NCBI RefSeq assembly: GCF_009933135.1
Contig: NZ_MAEH01000020.1
Coordinates: 1-64,000 of the forward strand
Length of the DNA: 64,000 bases
From: Candidatus Enterococcus leclercqii
GTDB lineage: Bacteria; Bacillota; Bacilli; Lactobacillales; Enterococcaceae
Reading direction: 5' to 3'
Shown: in pieces, positions 1-8,311 of the stretch
Layout: each line of letters opens with the position of its first letter
How positions within the stretch are numbered: the first letter of the stretch is position 1
The notes under the pieces: model-generated
What the model saw: only the letters and a program-made list of their open reading frames with translations
Told to the model about the DNA's origin: nothing
The model's database searches: none
Position numbers and translations under genes: made by a program

Positions 1-169
1 TGGATATCGGAACTTCCTGAATTTTCGCTCAAGAATCTACATCATCCAAGGGCTGATTTTTGTTTAAGAAAGAGCGAAAAATAAAAAAGCGCTCAGGCAA
101 GAATTTTTTCCTGCCTGAGCTCATTCACTCATTCAATTTGAACTCACCAACACTATTTGACGAAGAGCC
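1..169. mobile_element. End of a second ISL3-type element, running off the left edge
   Basis: Positions 148-169 are a near match to the reverse complement of the left terminal inverted repeat of the complete element at 233-1749: both read GGCTCTT-GTCAAAT inward from the tip. The tip is at 169, so the rest of this element lies to the left and outside the window. No coding sequence is visible in the 169 bases. Only 63 bp separate this end from the next element. ISL3 assignment is by similarity to the neighbouring element, whose transposase is recognisable. Confidence 0.6.
91..120. repeat. Perfect 9-bp hairpin near the IS end
   Basis: Arms GCTCAGGCA (91-99) and TGCCTGAGC (112-120) flank a 12-base loop containing a T run. 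The T run lies in the loop and not after the stem, so it is not a standard intrinsic terminator. It lies in the noncoding tail of the left-hand IS. Confidence 0.5.
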
Positions 170-224
170 GTTTTTTTGTGCGTTTTGAAGGTGTCGAGGA
201 TTTTATATGGATACGGTAGGACGA

Positions 225-232
225 AACAAAAA
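225..232. repeat. Left target-site duplication of the ISL3 element
   Basis: AACAAAAA here is identical to 1750-1757 on the other side of the element. Eight base pairs is the usual duplication length for ISL3 elements. Confidence 0.85.
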
Positions 233-1749
233 GGCTCTTTGTCAAATGATGTTGTTTTGATCAAATCACACTTTAGGAAGTGCTTCGGCATTTCCTTTTT
301 TGTGTTATTAAATGATTTCACAGATATTTTGCTGGATCAGAACGCGCATCCGAAGGTGACGGAAAGTCCGGAATCCAAATGCTATTCTTTTGATGACTTT
401 GATAAGGTTGTTTTTTCCTTCTAGTTTTCCATTGGAATAGGGGGATTTTAAAGAGTTTGTGATGGCTTCTTTGTGCTTTATCAGGTAACGAATGGCTTTT
501 TTAAAGCTAGCATTCATGGTATGTGGTAATTCTTCAATCAAATTGAAGAATTCGGTGGCATTTTTTGCATCAAAAGCAGCCAATAACTCTTGATAGATCT
601 CGTAGCTTTATCGTAGTTGGTCATCTATAGACAGTAGGTAATCAAGCACCTAGGATTCGGTTACGTATTTCCTTTGAAAGAGCGGAAATTGCTTGAAGGC
701 GGTATAATTTAACTTTGTATTTTTCTTCAAAATCGTTCGCCAATACTTTTTCAACTTTCGGTAATCTTTTTGATCCTGTGGATCACTTTTCTTTAGCTGG
801 TTCATTGCCTGAATTCGTTGATTATTGAAGGCGCGTGTAATTTGTTGGATGACGTGGAAGCGATCGATAGAGAGTCGCGCATTTGGAAAGACATCTTTAG
901 TCACTGTATCGTAAGAGGCGTTCATATCCATCACAATGTGTGTGACTCGTTGCCTAACTTTTAAGGAAAATCGTTGGAAGTATACCCGTAATTTGAAGTT
1001 GCGTCGGTCATCTAGGATATCAAAGATTTTACCAGTGTCCGCATCGCTGATAATAAAACACATAGCGCCTTCACAATCACTCGTTCCTTTAAATTCATCA
1101 ATTAGAAGATGTTTGGGAAGAGAATTGGGTTTTTTACGAGGTTCCTTAAAGAAGCTGTCTAAGACACGCTCAACGGTTTTTGTGGAAACAAAATACCGCT
1201 GTGCAATATCCTTCATCGAAACCTTCTTTTTCAAATCCACAGCAATCGCAAATTTTAAGGCTTGCGAAATGTAACAATTTTCCGCTACATAGTAGGCTTT
1301 AGCAGAAAAAGTATGATGGCACTGGGTGCAACGAAACCGCTGTTTATACAGGTGTAGATAAGTGGGGACTTCTTGATACGGAAGCAATTGAATCCAACTT
1401 TCTTGATAGGCGTGGCGAATGACAGAATCCTCCCCACAATATTCACACCGATGCGCTTCTCCAGTTAATACGCCAGTAAATACATTGGCCATATGGCCAT
1501 GGATGATTGCTTTACTAATCGCCTCTTCTGAAAAGGTAATATGTGAATCCTTGATATTCAGAATTTGTTTGATGGAAAGACTTGTCTTTTCATCCGTACA
1601 TTTGATATTCTTAGCTATGGACATTTGGTTATCCTCCTATGATTGGGTTTGGCGATTTAATTATAGGACAACCAAGTGTCTTTTTGTTATAAAAAAATAT
1701 TTGGTGTCCTTACTCGTTTGAGAGTAACAACACCAAATATCATAGAACC
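233..1749 (-). mobile_element. Complete ISL3-family insertion sequence with an inactive transposase
   Basis: The element is about 1517 bp. Its imperfect terminal inverted repeats begin GGCTCTTTGTCAAATGATG at 233 and end with a degenerate complementary copy at about 1728-1749 (15 of 22 positions agree). It is flanked by an identical 8-bp duplication (225-232 and 1750-1757), so the boundaries are firm and the insertion has not been rearranged. One transposase gene lies on the minus strand and is interrupted by two stop codons. Near the right end an 11-bp inverted repeat (1698-1708 and 1730-1740) sits upstream of the transposase. The element splits an older reading frame whose tail remains at 1752-1874. 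Confidence 0.9.
308..1624 (-). pseudogene. ISL3-family transposase, broken by two in-frame stops
   Basis: The 438-codon frame from 1624 to 308 has the length usual for ISL3 transposases. It has an N-terminal zinc-finger-like region (CEYCG and CTQCH pairs, residues about 60-105), a helix-turn-helix-like stretch (KDIAQRYFVSTKTVERVLDS) and the DDE-type core with LLIDEF, IVMDMN and SIDRFH motifs. The C-terminal part carries the conserved GKLEGKNNLIKVIKRIAFGF region with the last acidic residue. A TAG at 650-652 and a TAA at 608-610 interrupt the frame, and the reading frame is otherwise unshifted. Each could arise from a single C-to-T change in a glutamine codon. The element is probably unable to move by itself unless a related transposase acts on it. 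Confidence 0.92.
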
Positions 1750-1757
1750 AACAAAAA
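1750..1757. repeat. Right target-site duplication of the ISL3 element
   Basis: AACAAAAA, identical to 225-232. Confidence 0.85.
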
Positions 1758-1874
1758 GTAATCGAAGAAGATATTCGAAATCAGCTTAAAGAAGATTACG
1801 TAGCAAATCAATTAACCCTGTTTGAAGAACATGATCTATTTACAGGAGAAAAAAATCGTAAAAGAAAGAACTAG
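1752..1874 (+). pseudogene. C-terminal fragment of a gene disrupted by the IS
   Basis: After removing the insertion sequence and one copy of the duplication, the frame from 176-224 (SRILYGYGRTKQ) continues into this 40-codon tail, which includes DYVANQLTLFEEHDLF and a basic end, with a stop at 1872-1874. The charged composition and clean stop fit the end of a real protein. I do not recognise the family. The upstream part is lost at the junction with the left-hand IS near 170, so most of the gene is missing from the window. Confidence 0.45.
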
Positions 1875-1875
1875 A

Positions 1876-2066
1876 GTGAGCAGAGGAAGATTCGTTTAGA
1901 ATCAGTGTGAAATAGTGGTGCGGGAGGGAGATTACTCAGAGGGCCTTTCAGGTCGTGACCGGTAAAAGAGGCTTCCAGCCACAGAGCAAACCACCCGTTT
2001 ACACGGGTAGTTTTGATTGGCTCAATAAAAAAAGTCATGGCAAGGATACCTGCCAGGCGCAATCAA
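1876..2066. other. Hairpin-rich noncoding block next to the IS scar
   Basis: Several compact inverted repeats occur in series: GGTC-GT-GACC at 1951-1960, ACCCGT-TTAC-ACGGGT at 1993-2008, and a nested pair of outer TTGATTG (2013-2019) with CAATCAA (2060-2066) around inner TGGCA (2038-2042) with TGCCA (2051-2055). An open frame of 63 codons runs through it on the minus strand, but it lacks a convincing ribosome site. The structure looks more like an RNA, a transfer or replication origin, or an element end than a gene. Confidence 0.4.
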
Positions 2067-2157
2067 TAATGGTTCAATTTAGGCTCTGCAATAGTTAAAT
2101 TAATCAATGATATTCTTTGGTCTTGAACTTCTATGCCAAATAGCATACGTTCTACAT

Positions 2158-2975
2158 TTACTTTTCCAAATCATCGATTTTCTTTTGAAGAATTTCCATT
2201 TGCTTCAGAAGTTCATCCAACTTTTCTTGGACGTGATCATCTTCCTTTTCTTCATCTTGTTTATTGAAATAATCAGTGATTGTAGAAGTGAGGAGACCGA
2301 TAAAACCGATGCCTAGAAACATCAACAAAATGGCTGCAAATTTTCCAAGTGGACTGTGAGGGGAAATATCCTCATAGCCCACAGTTGTTACTGTAACCAG
2401 GGCCCACCAGAAGGAATCGATGAAGGGAGCGTTCTCAGCGTAAGAATACAAGGCTGCAGATAGGGTAATTAGAACAGCTGACGCATATAAAACTTTTGTG
2501 AAATTTCGTGTGTTCAGAAAGGTTGAAATCTTTTTGGTAAGTTTTCCAGTAACCCCAACTAACCTGCTTAAACGAGAGAAGCGGCTGATTCTTGCTATTC
2601 GGAAAATCCTCACTATCTTGAAAAAAGAGAAGATAGCGTCAAATGGAATAATCGCTAACAAGTCAAAAATATTTGTAACGTAAAATTTCCTTTTTTATTG
2701 GACTTTGCAAAGCGATAGAAATAATCGAAGGCAAAAGCTATTAAAATGAGATTATTGATGGCCACAAAAGGTTGCTGGGCCAATGAGGTGGTAGAGGAGA
2801 AATCCAGTGCCACCATTAGAATAGAGACCATTGCCAAGATGACGATCACAATGTTGTAATTTTCTTATTCATAAGATACCTCTTTTGGCAGCTGAGCTTT
2901 GGCGACGTCCTCAAGAGTCGCTGGTCGGCGGATGTTTCTAAGATCTACCGGACTATCTTTATATTCAAAAAACAC
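2158..2975 (-). pseudogene. Voltage-gated-type potassium channel, frameshifted and interrupted
   Basis: The frame encodes a six-helix ion-channel protein: membrane segments from about residue 38, a basic S4-like helix (KIVRIFRIARISRFSRLSRL), a pore loop with the selectivity filter TTVGYEDISP, a final helix, and a C-terminal coiled coil rich in K, E and D. Two lesions are visible. An in-frame TAA lies at 2865-2867 after 36 codons (GTG start at 2973-2975). A missing base in a run of six A (minus strand; 2691-2696) shifts the frame between FAKSNKK and the expected RKFYVTNIFDLLAIIPFD. Without them the protein would be about 272 residues. Homopolymer sequencing error could explain the frameshift but not the TAA. 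It probably gives no functional channel. Confidence 0.8.
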
Positions 2976-3004
2976 TTGGCCTTATTTGAAAGTTTAGAGT
3001 ATGC

Positions 3005-3035
3005 AAAAAAACTTCCATCGATAAACGATGGAAGT
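3005..3035 (-). terminator. Intrinsic terminator after tRNA-Leu
   Basis: A perfect 10-bp stem (ACTTCCATCG with CGATGGAAGT, 5-base loop) is followed on the minus strand by seven T. It lies 4 bp beyond the tRNA 3' end. Confidence 0.9.
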
Positions 3036-3038
3036 CAA

Positions 3039-3123
3039 TACCGGCGGCCGGGGTCGAACCGGCACGCCCTCAACGGGCACTGGATTTTGAGTCCAGCGCG
3101 TCTGCCAATTCCGCCACGCCGGC
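3039..3123 (-). tRNA. tRNA-Leu (anticodon CAA)
   Basis: The minus strand reads a 7-bp acceptor stem GCCGGCG pairing with CGCCGGT (one G-U), a D arm, an anticodon stem CTGGA/TCCAG with loop CTCAAAA giving anticodon CAA, a long variable arm typical of class II tRNAs, and a T arm GCCGG-TTCGACC-CCGGC. CCA is not encoded. The anticodon reads UUG codons. The tRNA 3' end faces the mobile-element debris to the left, although no integrase or duplicated tRNA end is visible. Confidence 0.95.
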
Positions 3124-3276
3124 AAAATAACACAAACGACATATTTGTTTGTCACTTACTTAAAAGAGTATACCTGTCTTACAGTAATATTTCAATACTT
3201 TTTTTGATTTTTTTCAGAAATATTTTTTTCCTGAAGATCTAGTAAATCTCTGTTCATTTATATTTTACGAAAACCC

Positions 3277-3305
3277 TTGCATTCTACCATTTCGAGTTAT
3301 ATGAT
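3277..3305 (+). promoter_or_regulatory. Sigma-A promoter of the glucuronate operon
   Basis: TTGCAT (3277-3282), a 17-bp spacer and TATGAT (3300-3305) lie about 40 bp before uxaC. The 150 bp upstream of this are AT-rich and I see nothing else there. Confidence 0.75.
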
Positions 3306-3344
3306 ACTAATATATCAGTTTAAAGAAAGCATAGAGGTGGTTTC

Positions 3345-4742
3345 ATGTTTATCCATGAAAATTTTTTATTAACGACGGAAATCGGTCAAGCACTCTATCA
3401 TAAGACCGCGAAGAATTTGCCAATCATTGACTACCATTGTCACTTGGAACCAGCGCTTATTGCCGAAGATCATCGATTTACTTCGATTACGGATCTTTGG
3501 TTGGGTGGGGATCATTATAAATGGCGGGCGATGCGGGCCAATGGAATCCCAGAAGAATTAATCACTGGCTCAGGGTCGGACTGGGACAAATTTTTAGCTT
3601 GGGCTGAGACGGTGGAGCAGCTGTTAGGCAATCCGCTGTATCATTGGACACATCTGGAGTTAAAGGAATACTTCGGCATCACTGCGCTTTTAACTCGTGA
3701 TTCCGCTCAAGAGATCTACGAAACCTGTAATCGAATGTTGGCAGAAAAAGCGTATACGACAAAAACGTTGATCAAACAGTCAGATGTTCGCTTTATTGGG
3801 ACGACAGATGATCTTTTGAGTGATCTGAACTACCATAAAAAGATTCGTGAAACAGAGTCGTTTGTTGTGGCGCCTTCTTTTCGACCGGATCCGATCTTGA
3901 ATATCCAGAAAGGGTTGGCCACTTATATTGACGCCTGTCGCAAGGTTAGTCACCAGTCACTTGTCACTTATCAAGAGCTGGCAGATTTTTTGGCAGAACG
4001 AGTGCAGTATTTCCATGAAAATGGCTGTATCATTTCCGATCATGGCTTCAATGAATTTCTTTACCAATCGGCCACTGACGAGGAGGTAGAAGCCATCTAT
4101 CAAAAAGGGCTAAAGAATCTGCCTGTATCCCGTGAGGAAGTGGCTAAATGGCAGGGACGAATGATGACGGATCTGGGGCGGCAATACGCAAAATATGGCT
4201 GGACCATGCAGATTCATTTTGGGGCGGTTCGCAATGCCAACTCGCGTCTTTTCAGCGAATTGGGACCAGATATTGGTTGTGACTCGATTTTGGACCAAGG
4301 GGATGTCGCCGTGCATCTGAACGGCTTTTTAGATGCACTGGATGGAACGGATCAACTGCCGCAGACTATTCTTTATAACTTAAACCCAATGATTAACGAC
4401 TTGGTGGCTACGACATGTGGAAACTTTCAACGAAACAATAAAGGAATCAAGAATAAAGTCCAGTTCGGCGCTGGTTGGTGGTTCAACGATACGTTTGACG
4501 GGATGGTGAAGCAGATGGATACATTGGCAAACCAAGGAATATTGATGAACTTCTTAGGCATGTTAACCGATTCCCGCAGTTTTATTTCCTATCCCCGCCA
4601 TGATTATTTCCGCCGGATTCTTTGTGATTACATTGGAAAAAAAGTAGCCAGTGGTTGTTATCCGGCAGACATGAAGCTTTTGGAAAAAATGGTTACCAAT
4701 ATTTGTTATGAGAATGCTCGTACTTATTTCAACTTAGCCTAA
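3345..4742 (+). CDS. uxaC: Glucuronate isomerase
   Basis: The 465-residue protein matches the UxaC family in length and motifs. It converts D-glucuronate to D-fructuronate (and galacturonate to tagaturonate) in the cytoplasm. The N-terminal IIDYHCHLEP carries the metal-binding histidines of the amidohydrolase fold, and HFGAVRNAN and MLTDSRSFISYPRHDYFRRIL are conserved family blocks. The ATG at 3345 is preceded by GAGGTGG at good spacing. It is the first gene of a run with uxuB and uxuA, which together turn glucuronate into 2-keto-3-deoxygluconate. KDG kinase, KDPG aldolase, a transporter and a regulator are not in the window. Confidence 0.95.
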   Translation: MFIHENFLLTTEIGQALYHKTAKNLPIIDYHCHLEPALIAEDHRFTSITDLWLGGDHYKWRAMRANGIPEELITGSGSDWDKFLAWAETVEQLLGNPLYHWTHLELKEYFGITALLTRDSAQEIYETCNRMLAEKAYTTKTLIKQSDVRFIGTTDDLLSDLNYHKKIRETESFVVAPSFRPDPILNIQKGLATYIDACRKVSHQSLVTYQELADFLAERVQYFHENGCIISDHGFNEFLYQSATDEEVEAIYQKGLKNLPVSREEVAKWQGRMMTDLGRQYAKYGWTMQIHFGAVRNANSRLFSELGPDIGCDSILDQGDVAVHLNGFLDALDGTDQLPQTILYNLNPMINDLVATTCGNFQRNNKGIKNKVQFGAGWWFNDTFDGMVKQMDTLANQGILMNFLGMLTDSRSFISYPRHDYFRRILCDYIGKKVASGCYPADMKLLEKMVTNICYENARTYFNLA

Positions 4743-4780
4743 GGGTGAGGGGAAAGTAGACAAATTCAGGAGGACGCATC

Positions 4781-6388
4781 ATGAATTTAAATAAGGACAT
4801 CTTTGTGCATAAAGAGCGGTTAACGGCGGAAGGCTTTTGGCTGCCGACCTACGAACCGGCTGTTGTGCAGGCGGCTACTTTCGAAGAGCCGATTTGGCTG
4901 CAGTTGGGTGCCGGCAATATTTTTCGAGGATTTTTGGGAAGTGTTACTCAACAATTGTTAAATAATCAAGTAATGGATAAAGGGATCATCGTGGCAGAGG
5001 GGTATGATTATGAGATTGTAGACCGGCTAGCTACTTTTGATAACTTGACGGTGAATGTAACGCTGAAAAGCAATGGAGAAGTAGACAAGGAAATTCTTGC
5101 CAGTATTAGTGACTATCTGAAAATGGATACCGGCACTCCGGATTTCGCTCGTTTAAAGGCAATTCTGCGGGCGCCATCTTTACAAATGATTAGCTTGACC
5201 ATTACTGAAAAAGGCTACAGCTTAACGGATAATCAGGGAGAGCTGACAGCCGCGGTAGCAGAAGATTTTAAAAATGGCCCAGCAGCTCCTGTCAGCTATA
5301 TGGGGAAAATTGCAGCACTGCTGTTTGAACGGTTCACAGCGGGGCAATTTCCCGTAGCGATGGTCAGTATGGACAACATGAGCCACAACGGAGAAAAACT
5401 GCAACAGGCTATGACCCGTTTTGCTAAAGAGTGGGTGAACAAAGGCACAGCTCCGCAAGGCTTTGCAGAGTATGTTACTTCTGGTGAAAAAGTGACCTTT
5501 CCTTGGTCGATGATTGATAAAATCACACCTCGTCCCGACCAGTCTGTGGAAAGGCTGCTGACGAAAGCCGGCCTTTCAGACATGGCGCCAAGTGAAACGG
5601 CTAAACATACGTTTGTCGCGCCTTATGTCAATGGGGAAGAGACCCAGTACCTCGTGATTGAAGATGTGTTTCCCAACGGTCGTCCTCAGTTAGAGGAAGC
5701 TGGCGTGATTTTCACTGACCGTCAAACTGTCAATCAAGTTGAGACCATGAAGGTGACTACTTGCTTGAATCCGTTGCATACCGCACTGGCTATCTTTGGC
5801 TGCTTGTTAGGGTACACCTTGATTCATGAAGAAATGACGAATGCTGATTTAGTGGCTCTTATCAAAAAGCTTGGCTACGATGAAGGGCTGCCGGTAGTGG
5901 TAGATCCTAAGATTCTCGATCCTAAACGCTTCATCAATGAGGTCATTACGGTTCGTTTTCCGAATCCTTATATCCCCGACACCCCCCAACGAATCGCAAC
6001 AGATACTTCCCAAAAGCTGTCGGTGCGCTACGGCGAGACACTAAAAGCCTATTTGCGTTCTGGCACGCTGTCGGTTACTCAATTACAGGTCATTCCCTTA
6101 GTATTTGCCGGGTGGCTACGGTATTTGACTGGAATCAATGATGCCGGTACGCCGATGACTTTGAGTCCAGACCCACTTTTGAATCAACTGACACCGTTGT
6201 TTGCTGACTTTGAACTTGGCGCACCGGTCAATATTGAAAAAATCAAAGCGCTTTTGTCAGATGAAAAGATTTTCGGGGTTGATCTAAATCAGATTGGACT
6301 GGCTGACACAGTGCTCGCCTTCTTTACAGAAATGTGCAGTAAAAAAGGCGCTGTGAAAGCTGTGATCAAAAAGGTCGCAACTTCTTGA
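4781..6388 (+). CDS. uxuB: Fructuronate reductase (mannitol dehydrogenase family)
   Basis: The 535-residue protein has the N-terminal nucleotide-binding signature LGAGNIFRGF and the central block SMDNMSHNGEKL typical of the mannitol dehydrogenase/UxuB/UxaB family. It should reduce fructuronate to mannonate with NADH. UxaB (tagaturonate reductase) is the alternative, but the following uxuA, a mannonate dehydratase, favours UxuB. Start ATG 4781 has the strong ribosome site AGGAGG. It follows uxaC by 38 bp without a terminator, so the two are probably co-transcribed. Confidence 0.85.
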   Translation: MNLNKDIFVHKERLTAEGFWLPTYEPAVVQAATFEEPIWLQLGAGNIFRGFLGSVTQQLLNNQVMDKGIIVAEGYDYEIVDRLATFDNLTVNVTLKSNGEVDKEILASISDYLKMDTGTPDFARLKAILRAPSLQMISLTITEKGYSLTDNQGELTAAVAEDFKNGPAAPVSYMGKIAALLFERFTAGQFPVAMVSMDNMSHNGEKLQQAMTRFAKEWVNKGTAPQGFAEYVTSGEKVTFPWSMIDKITPRPDQSVERLLTKAGLSDMAPSETAKHTFVAPYVNGEETQYLVIEDVFPNGRPQLEEAGVIFTDRQTVNQVETMKVTTCLNPLHTALAIFGCLLGYTLIHEEMTNADLVALIKKLGYDEGLPVVVDPKILDPKRFINEVITVRFPNPYIPDTPQRIATDTSQKLSVRYGETLKAYLRSGTLSVTQLQVIPLVFAGWLRYLTGINDAGTPMTLSPDPLLNQLTPLFADFELGAPVNIEKIKALLSDEKIFGVDLNQIGLADTVLAFFTEMCSKKGAVKAVIKKVATS

Positions 6389-6564
6389 AAAGCAAATAGT
6401 AGTTGGCGCTTAATGAGGTTCAATTACTCGTTCAAAAGTAAGGCTGTGCTTAGATAGATACGAATAATACGTGTTATAGCTGTCCGGAACGAATCTAAAA
6501 TTTAAAAATGCTTTCAGAGGTTTCTGAGAGTGTTCAAATCAACTCACAGAAATGAGGAAATATT
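6389..6564 (+). promoter_or_regulatory. Intergenic region with candidate operator and cre-like site before uxuA
   Basis: This 176-bp gap contains no terminator. A near-palindrome ATAATACGTGTTAT lies at 6464-6477, of the size bound by dimeric sugar-acid repressors such as GntR-type proteins. On the minus strand TGAAAGCATTTTTA (6503-6516) resembles a catabolite-responsive element but has A where the central G is expected. An internal start regulated separately from uxaC is plausible; no clear -35/-10 pair stands out. Confidence 0.35.
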
Positions 6565-7635
6565 ATGAAAATGTCCTTTCGCTGGTATGGCAGAGGCAAT
6601 GATCCAATACCGCTGGAGTATGTCCGACAAATTCCAGGGGTCGAAGAGGTTGTCTGGGCTTTGCATGATAAGGCGGCCGGGGAACTCTGGCGCAACGAAG
6701 AAATCAAAGCTGAGATTGATTATATTGAAGCTCATGGTTTGAAAGCAACGATTGTCGAATCTGTCAACATTCACGAAGATATCAAGCTGGGGTTGCCGAC
6801 ACGGGATGCTTATATTGAAACTTACAAGGAGTGTCTGAAAAACCTGGCGGAAAACGGCGTCAAGGTTGTCTGCTACAATTTCATGCCGATTTTTGATTGG
6901 ACGCGTACAGATATGTTTCATCCACTGCCGGACGGGTCAACCGCACTGTTTTTTGACAAAGCCAAGATTATGTCTGCCGATCCGCAAGAGCTGGTAGACA
7001 TGGTGGAAAAAGAAAGCCATGGCTTGACGCTTCCTGGTTGGGAGCCAGAGCGACTGTCTCGAATCAAGGACCTCTTTGCTGCCTATGAAGGGTTTGACGA
7101 TGATCGGTTACGAGAGAATTTCAAATACTTTATAGATGCAATCCTACCTACTTGTGAAGCCTATGATATCAAAATGGCGATCCATCCAGATGATCCTCCT
7201 TTTTCAATATTCGGTTTGCCGCGGCTGGTGAACAATGAAGACAATATTAAAAAGCTCTTAGCGGTCAATCCCAGTCCGTATAATGGGCTGACATTTTGTA
7301 CCGGCTCATTGGGATCTGATCCTCAAAATGATGTGGTGGATTTGTTGAAGAGATTTGGCCAGCGCGTACATTTTATGCATGTTCGAAATGTACGGGTGGA
7401 TTTCAATGGGGATTTCAGCGAGGTTTCTCATCGAAGCCAAGATGGTACAGTAGATATTACCGGAGTCATGAAAGTATTGTCGGATTCAGGTTTCGAAGGG
7501 TATATTCGACCGGATCATGGCCGACATGTCTTCGGTGAGAATGCCACCAACGTTCGTCCTGGTTACGGATTGTACGATCGAGCAATGGGAGCGATGTATT
7601 TGTTAGGCAGCTGGGATATGGCGCAAAGATTATAG
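6565..7635 (+). CDS. uxuA: Mannonate dehydratase
   Basis: The 356-residue protein is a clear UxuA, dehydrating D-mannonate to 2-keto-3-deoxy-D-gluconate. Family blocks include the N-terminal MSFRWYG, YNFMPIFDWTRTD, AIHPDDPP (metal ligands), GLTFCTGSLGSDPQNDV, HVRNV and the C-terminal RPDHGRHVFGE. A ribosome site (AATGAGGAAA) precedes ATG 6565. It completes the three-step glucuronate conversion with uxaC and uxuB and is closed by a strong terminator. Confidence 0.95.
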   Translation: MKMSFRWYGRGNDPIPLEYVRQIPGVEEVVWALHDKAAGELWRNEEIKAEIDYIEAHGLKATIVESVNIHEDIKLGLPTRDAYIETYKECLKNLAENGVKVVCYNFMPIFDWTRTDMFHPLPDGSTALFFDKAKIMSADPQELVDMVEKESHGLTLPGWEPERLSRIKDLFAAYEGFDDDRLRENFKYFIDAILPTCEAYDIKMAIHPDDPPFSIFGLPRLVNNEDNIKKLLAVNPSPYNGLTFCTGSLGSDPQNDVVDLLKRFGQRVHFMHVRNVRVDFNGDFSEVSHRSQDGTVDITGVMKVLSDSGFEGYIRPDHGRHVFGENATNVRPGYGLYDRAMGAMYLLGSWDMAQRL

Positions 7636-7640
7636 TCATG

Positions 7641-7692
7641 AAAAAAACATCGCAACTAGCGGGGAATAATCCCATCTGGTTGCGATGTTTTT
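7641..7692 (+). terminator. Intrinsic terminator after uxuA
   Basis: Arms AAAACATCGCAAC and GTTGCGATGTTTTT around a 22-base loop. It is A-rich on one side and T-rich on the other, so it can act in both directions. Confidence 0.9.
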
Positions 7693-7731
7693 ATCGTAGT
7701 CTTTTATAAGTCGGCTAAAAAAATGTAGTGA

Positions 7732-7956
7732 TCAGCTGAAAAAGCAAGTGTCCCCCAACGCCCCTTTTACATCAGCATAGCTTGCTAGAACCTCGTTTTT
7801 CGCAGCAGCGGCTGTTTGCCGGTCACAAATATCACAATAATCGATTTGAAATACGATTTTGCCGTTTGACAGTGCTTTAGCAACCCCGACGATATTACGA
7901 TGGAAAGCAGCCGGTTTAACTTCATATTTTTTCCCCAAAACGATCTCTTTTTGCAT
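7732..7956 (-). CDS. Small conserved-looking protein of unknown function
   Basis: A 74-residue protein with a good ribosome site (AAAGGGG) before ATG 7956 on the minus strand. It contains a CDICDRQ segment with two cysteines three apart, which might bind a metal or form a disulfide, and no membrane segment. I do not recognise the family. It converges on the uxuA terminator, which could also end its transcript. Confidence 0.6.
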   Translation of the reverse strand: MQKEIVLGKKYEVKPAAFHRNIVGVAKALSNGKIVFQIDYCDICDRQTAAAAKNEVLASYADVKGALGDTCFFS

Positions 7957-8311
7957 GATTGGATAACCCCTTTACACTTTGTGATAATCAAATGGTAACA
8001 TACCAATTTTAAATATGAAACAAAAACAACTGATTTTTAGCTGTTTTTATCTTGCCTATACAACTGTACCTTATAGAGTATTTCTTGAATTAGTTGAGTT
8101 TTATAACGCTTTCAAATTCAATAAAAAAGTCACTTGTCTAGCTGAGTTGTTTGGCTTTGTTAGACAACTCCTCGGTGCAACACTATTGGAAAAGGATAAA
8201 AGTCGTATCATTTTTGAAAAGGGAGCAGGGGCTTTTTCGAATCAAACCTCTGATAGCGTATTTCTATTGTGATTTTGATAAAATGGGTAAAAGAGCAGAT
8301 GAGGTGAAATT
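7957..8311. other. 355-bp intergenic region without a convincing gene
   Basis: The region is AT-rich. An open frame of 85 codons on the plus strand (8015-8272) has no ribosome site and a random-looking translation. Promoters for the two divergent neighbours should lie here, but I cannot place a strong -35/-10 pair. The last 25 bases hold the ribosome site GATGAGG of the next gene. Confidence 0.4.

Noticed and set aside
1871-2062. 63-codon minus-strand frame in the hairpin block as a protein
   Set aside because: No ribosome site, and the inverted repeats explain the sequence better as a structured nucleic acid element.
3039-3123. tRNA-Leu as an active integration site
   Set aside because: No integrase nearby and no second copy of the tRNA 3' end was noticed; the adjacent debris consists of insertion sequences.
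8015-8272. Open frame of 85 codons between the small minus-strand gene and the 268-aa protein
   Set aside because: No ribosome site, compositionally random translation, no recognisable family; probably chance in AT-rich DNA.
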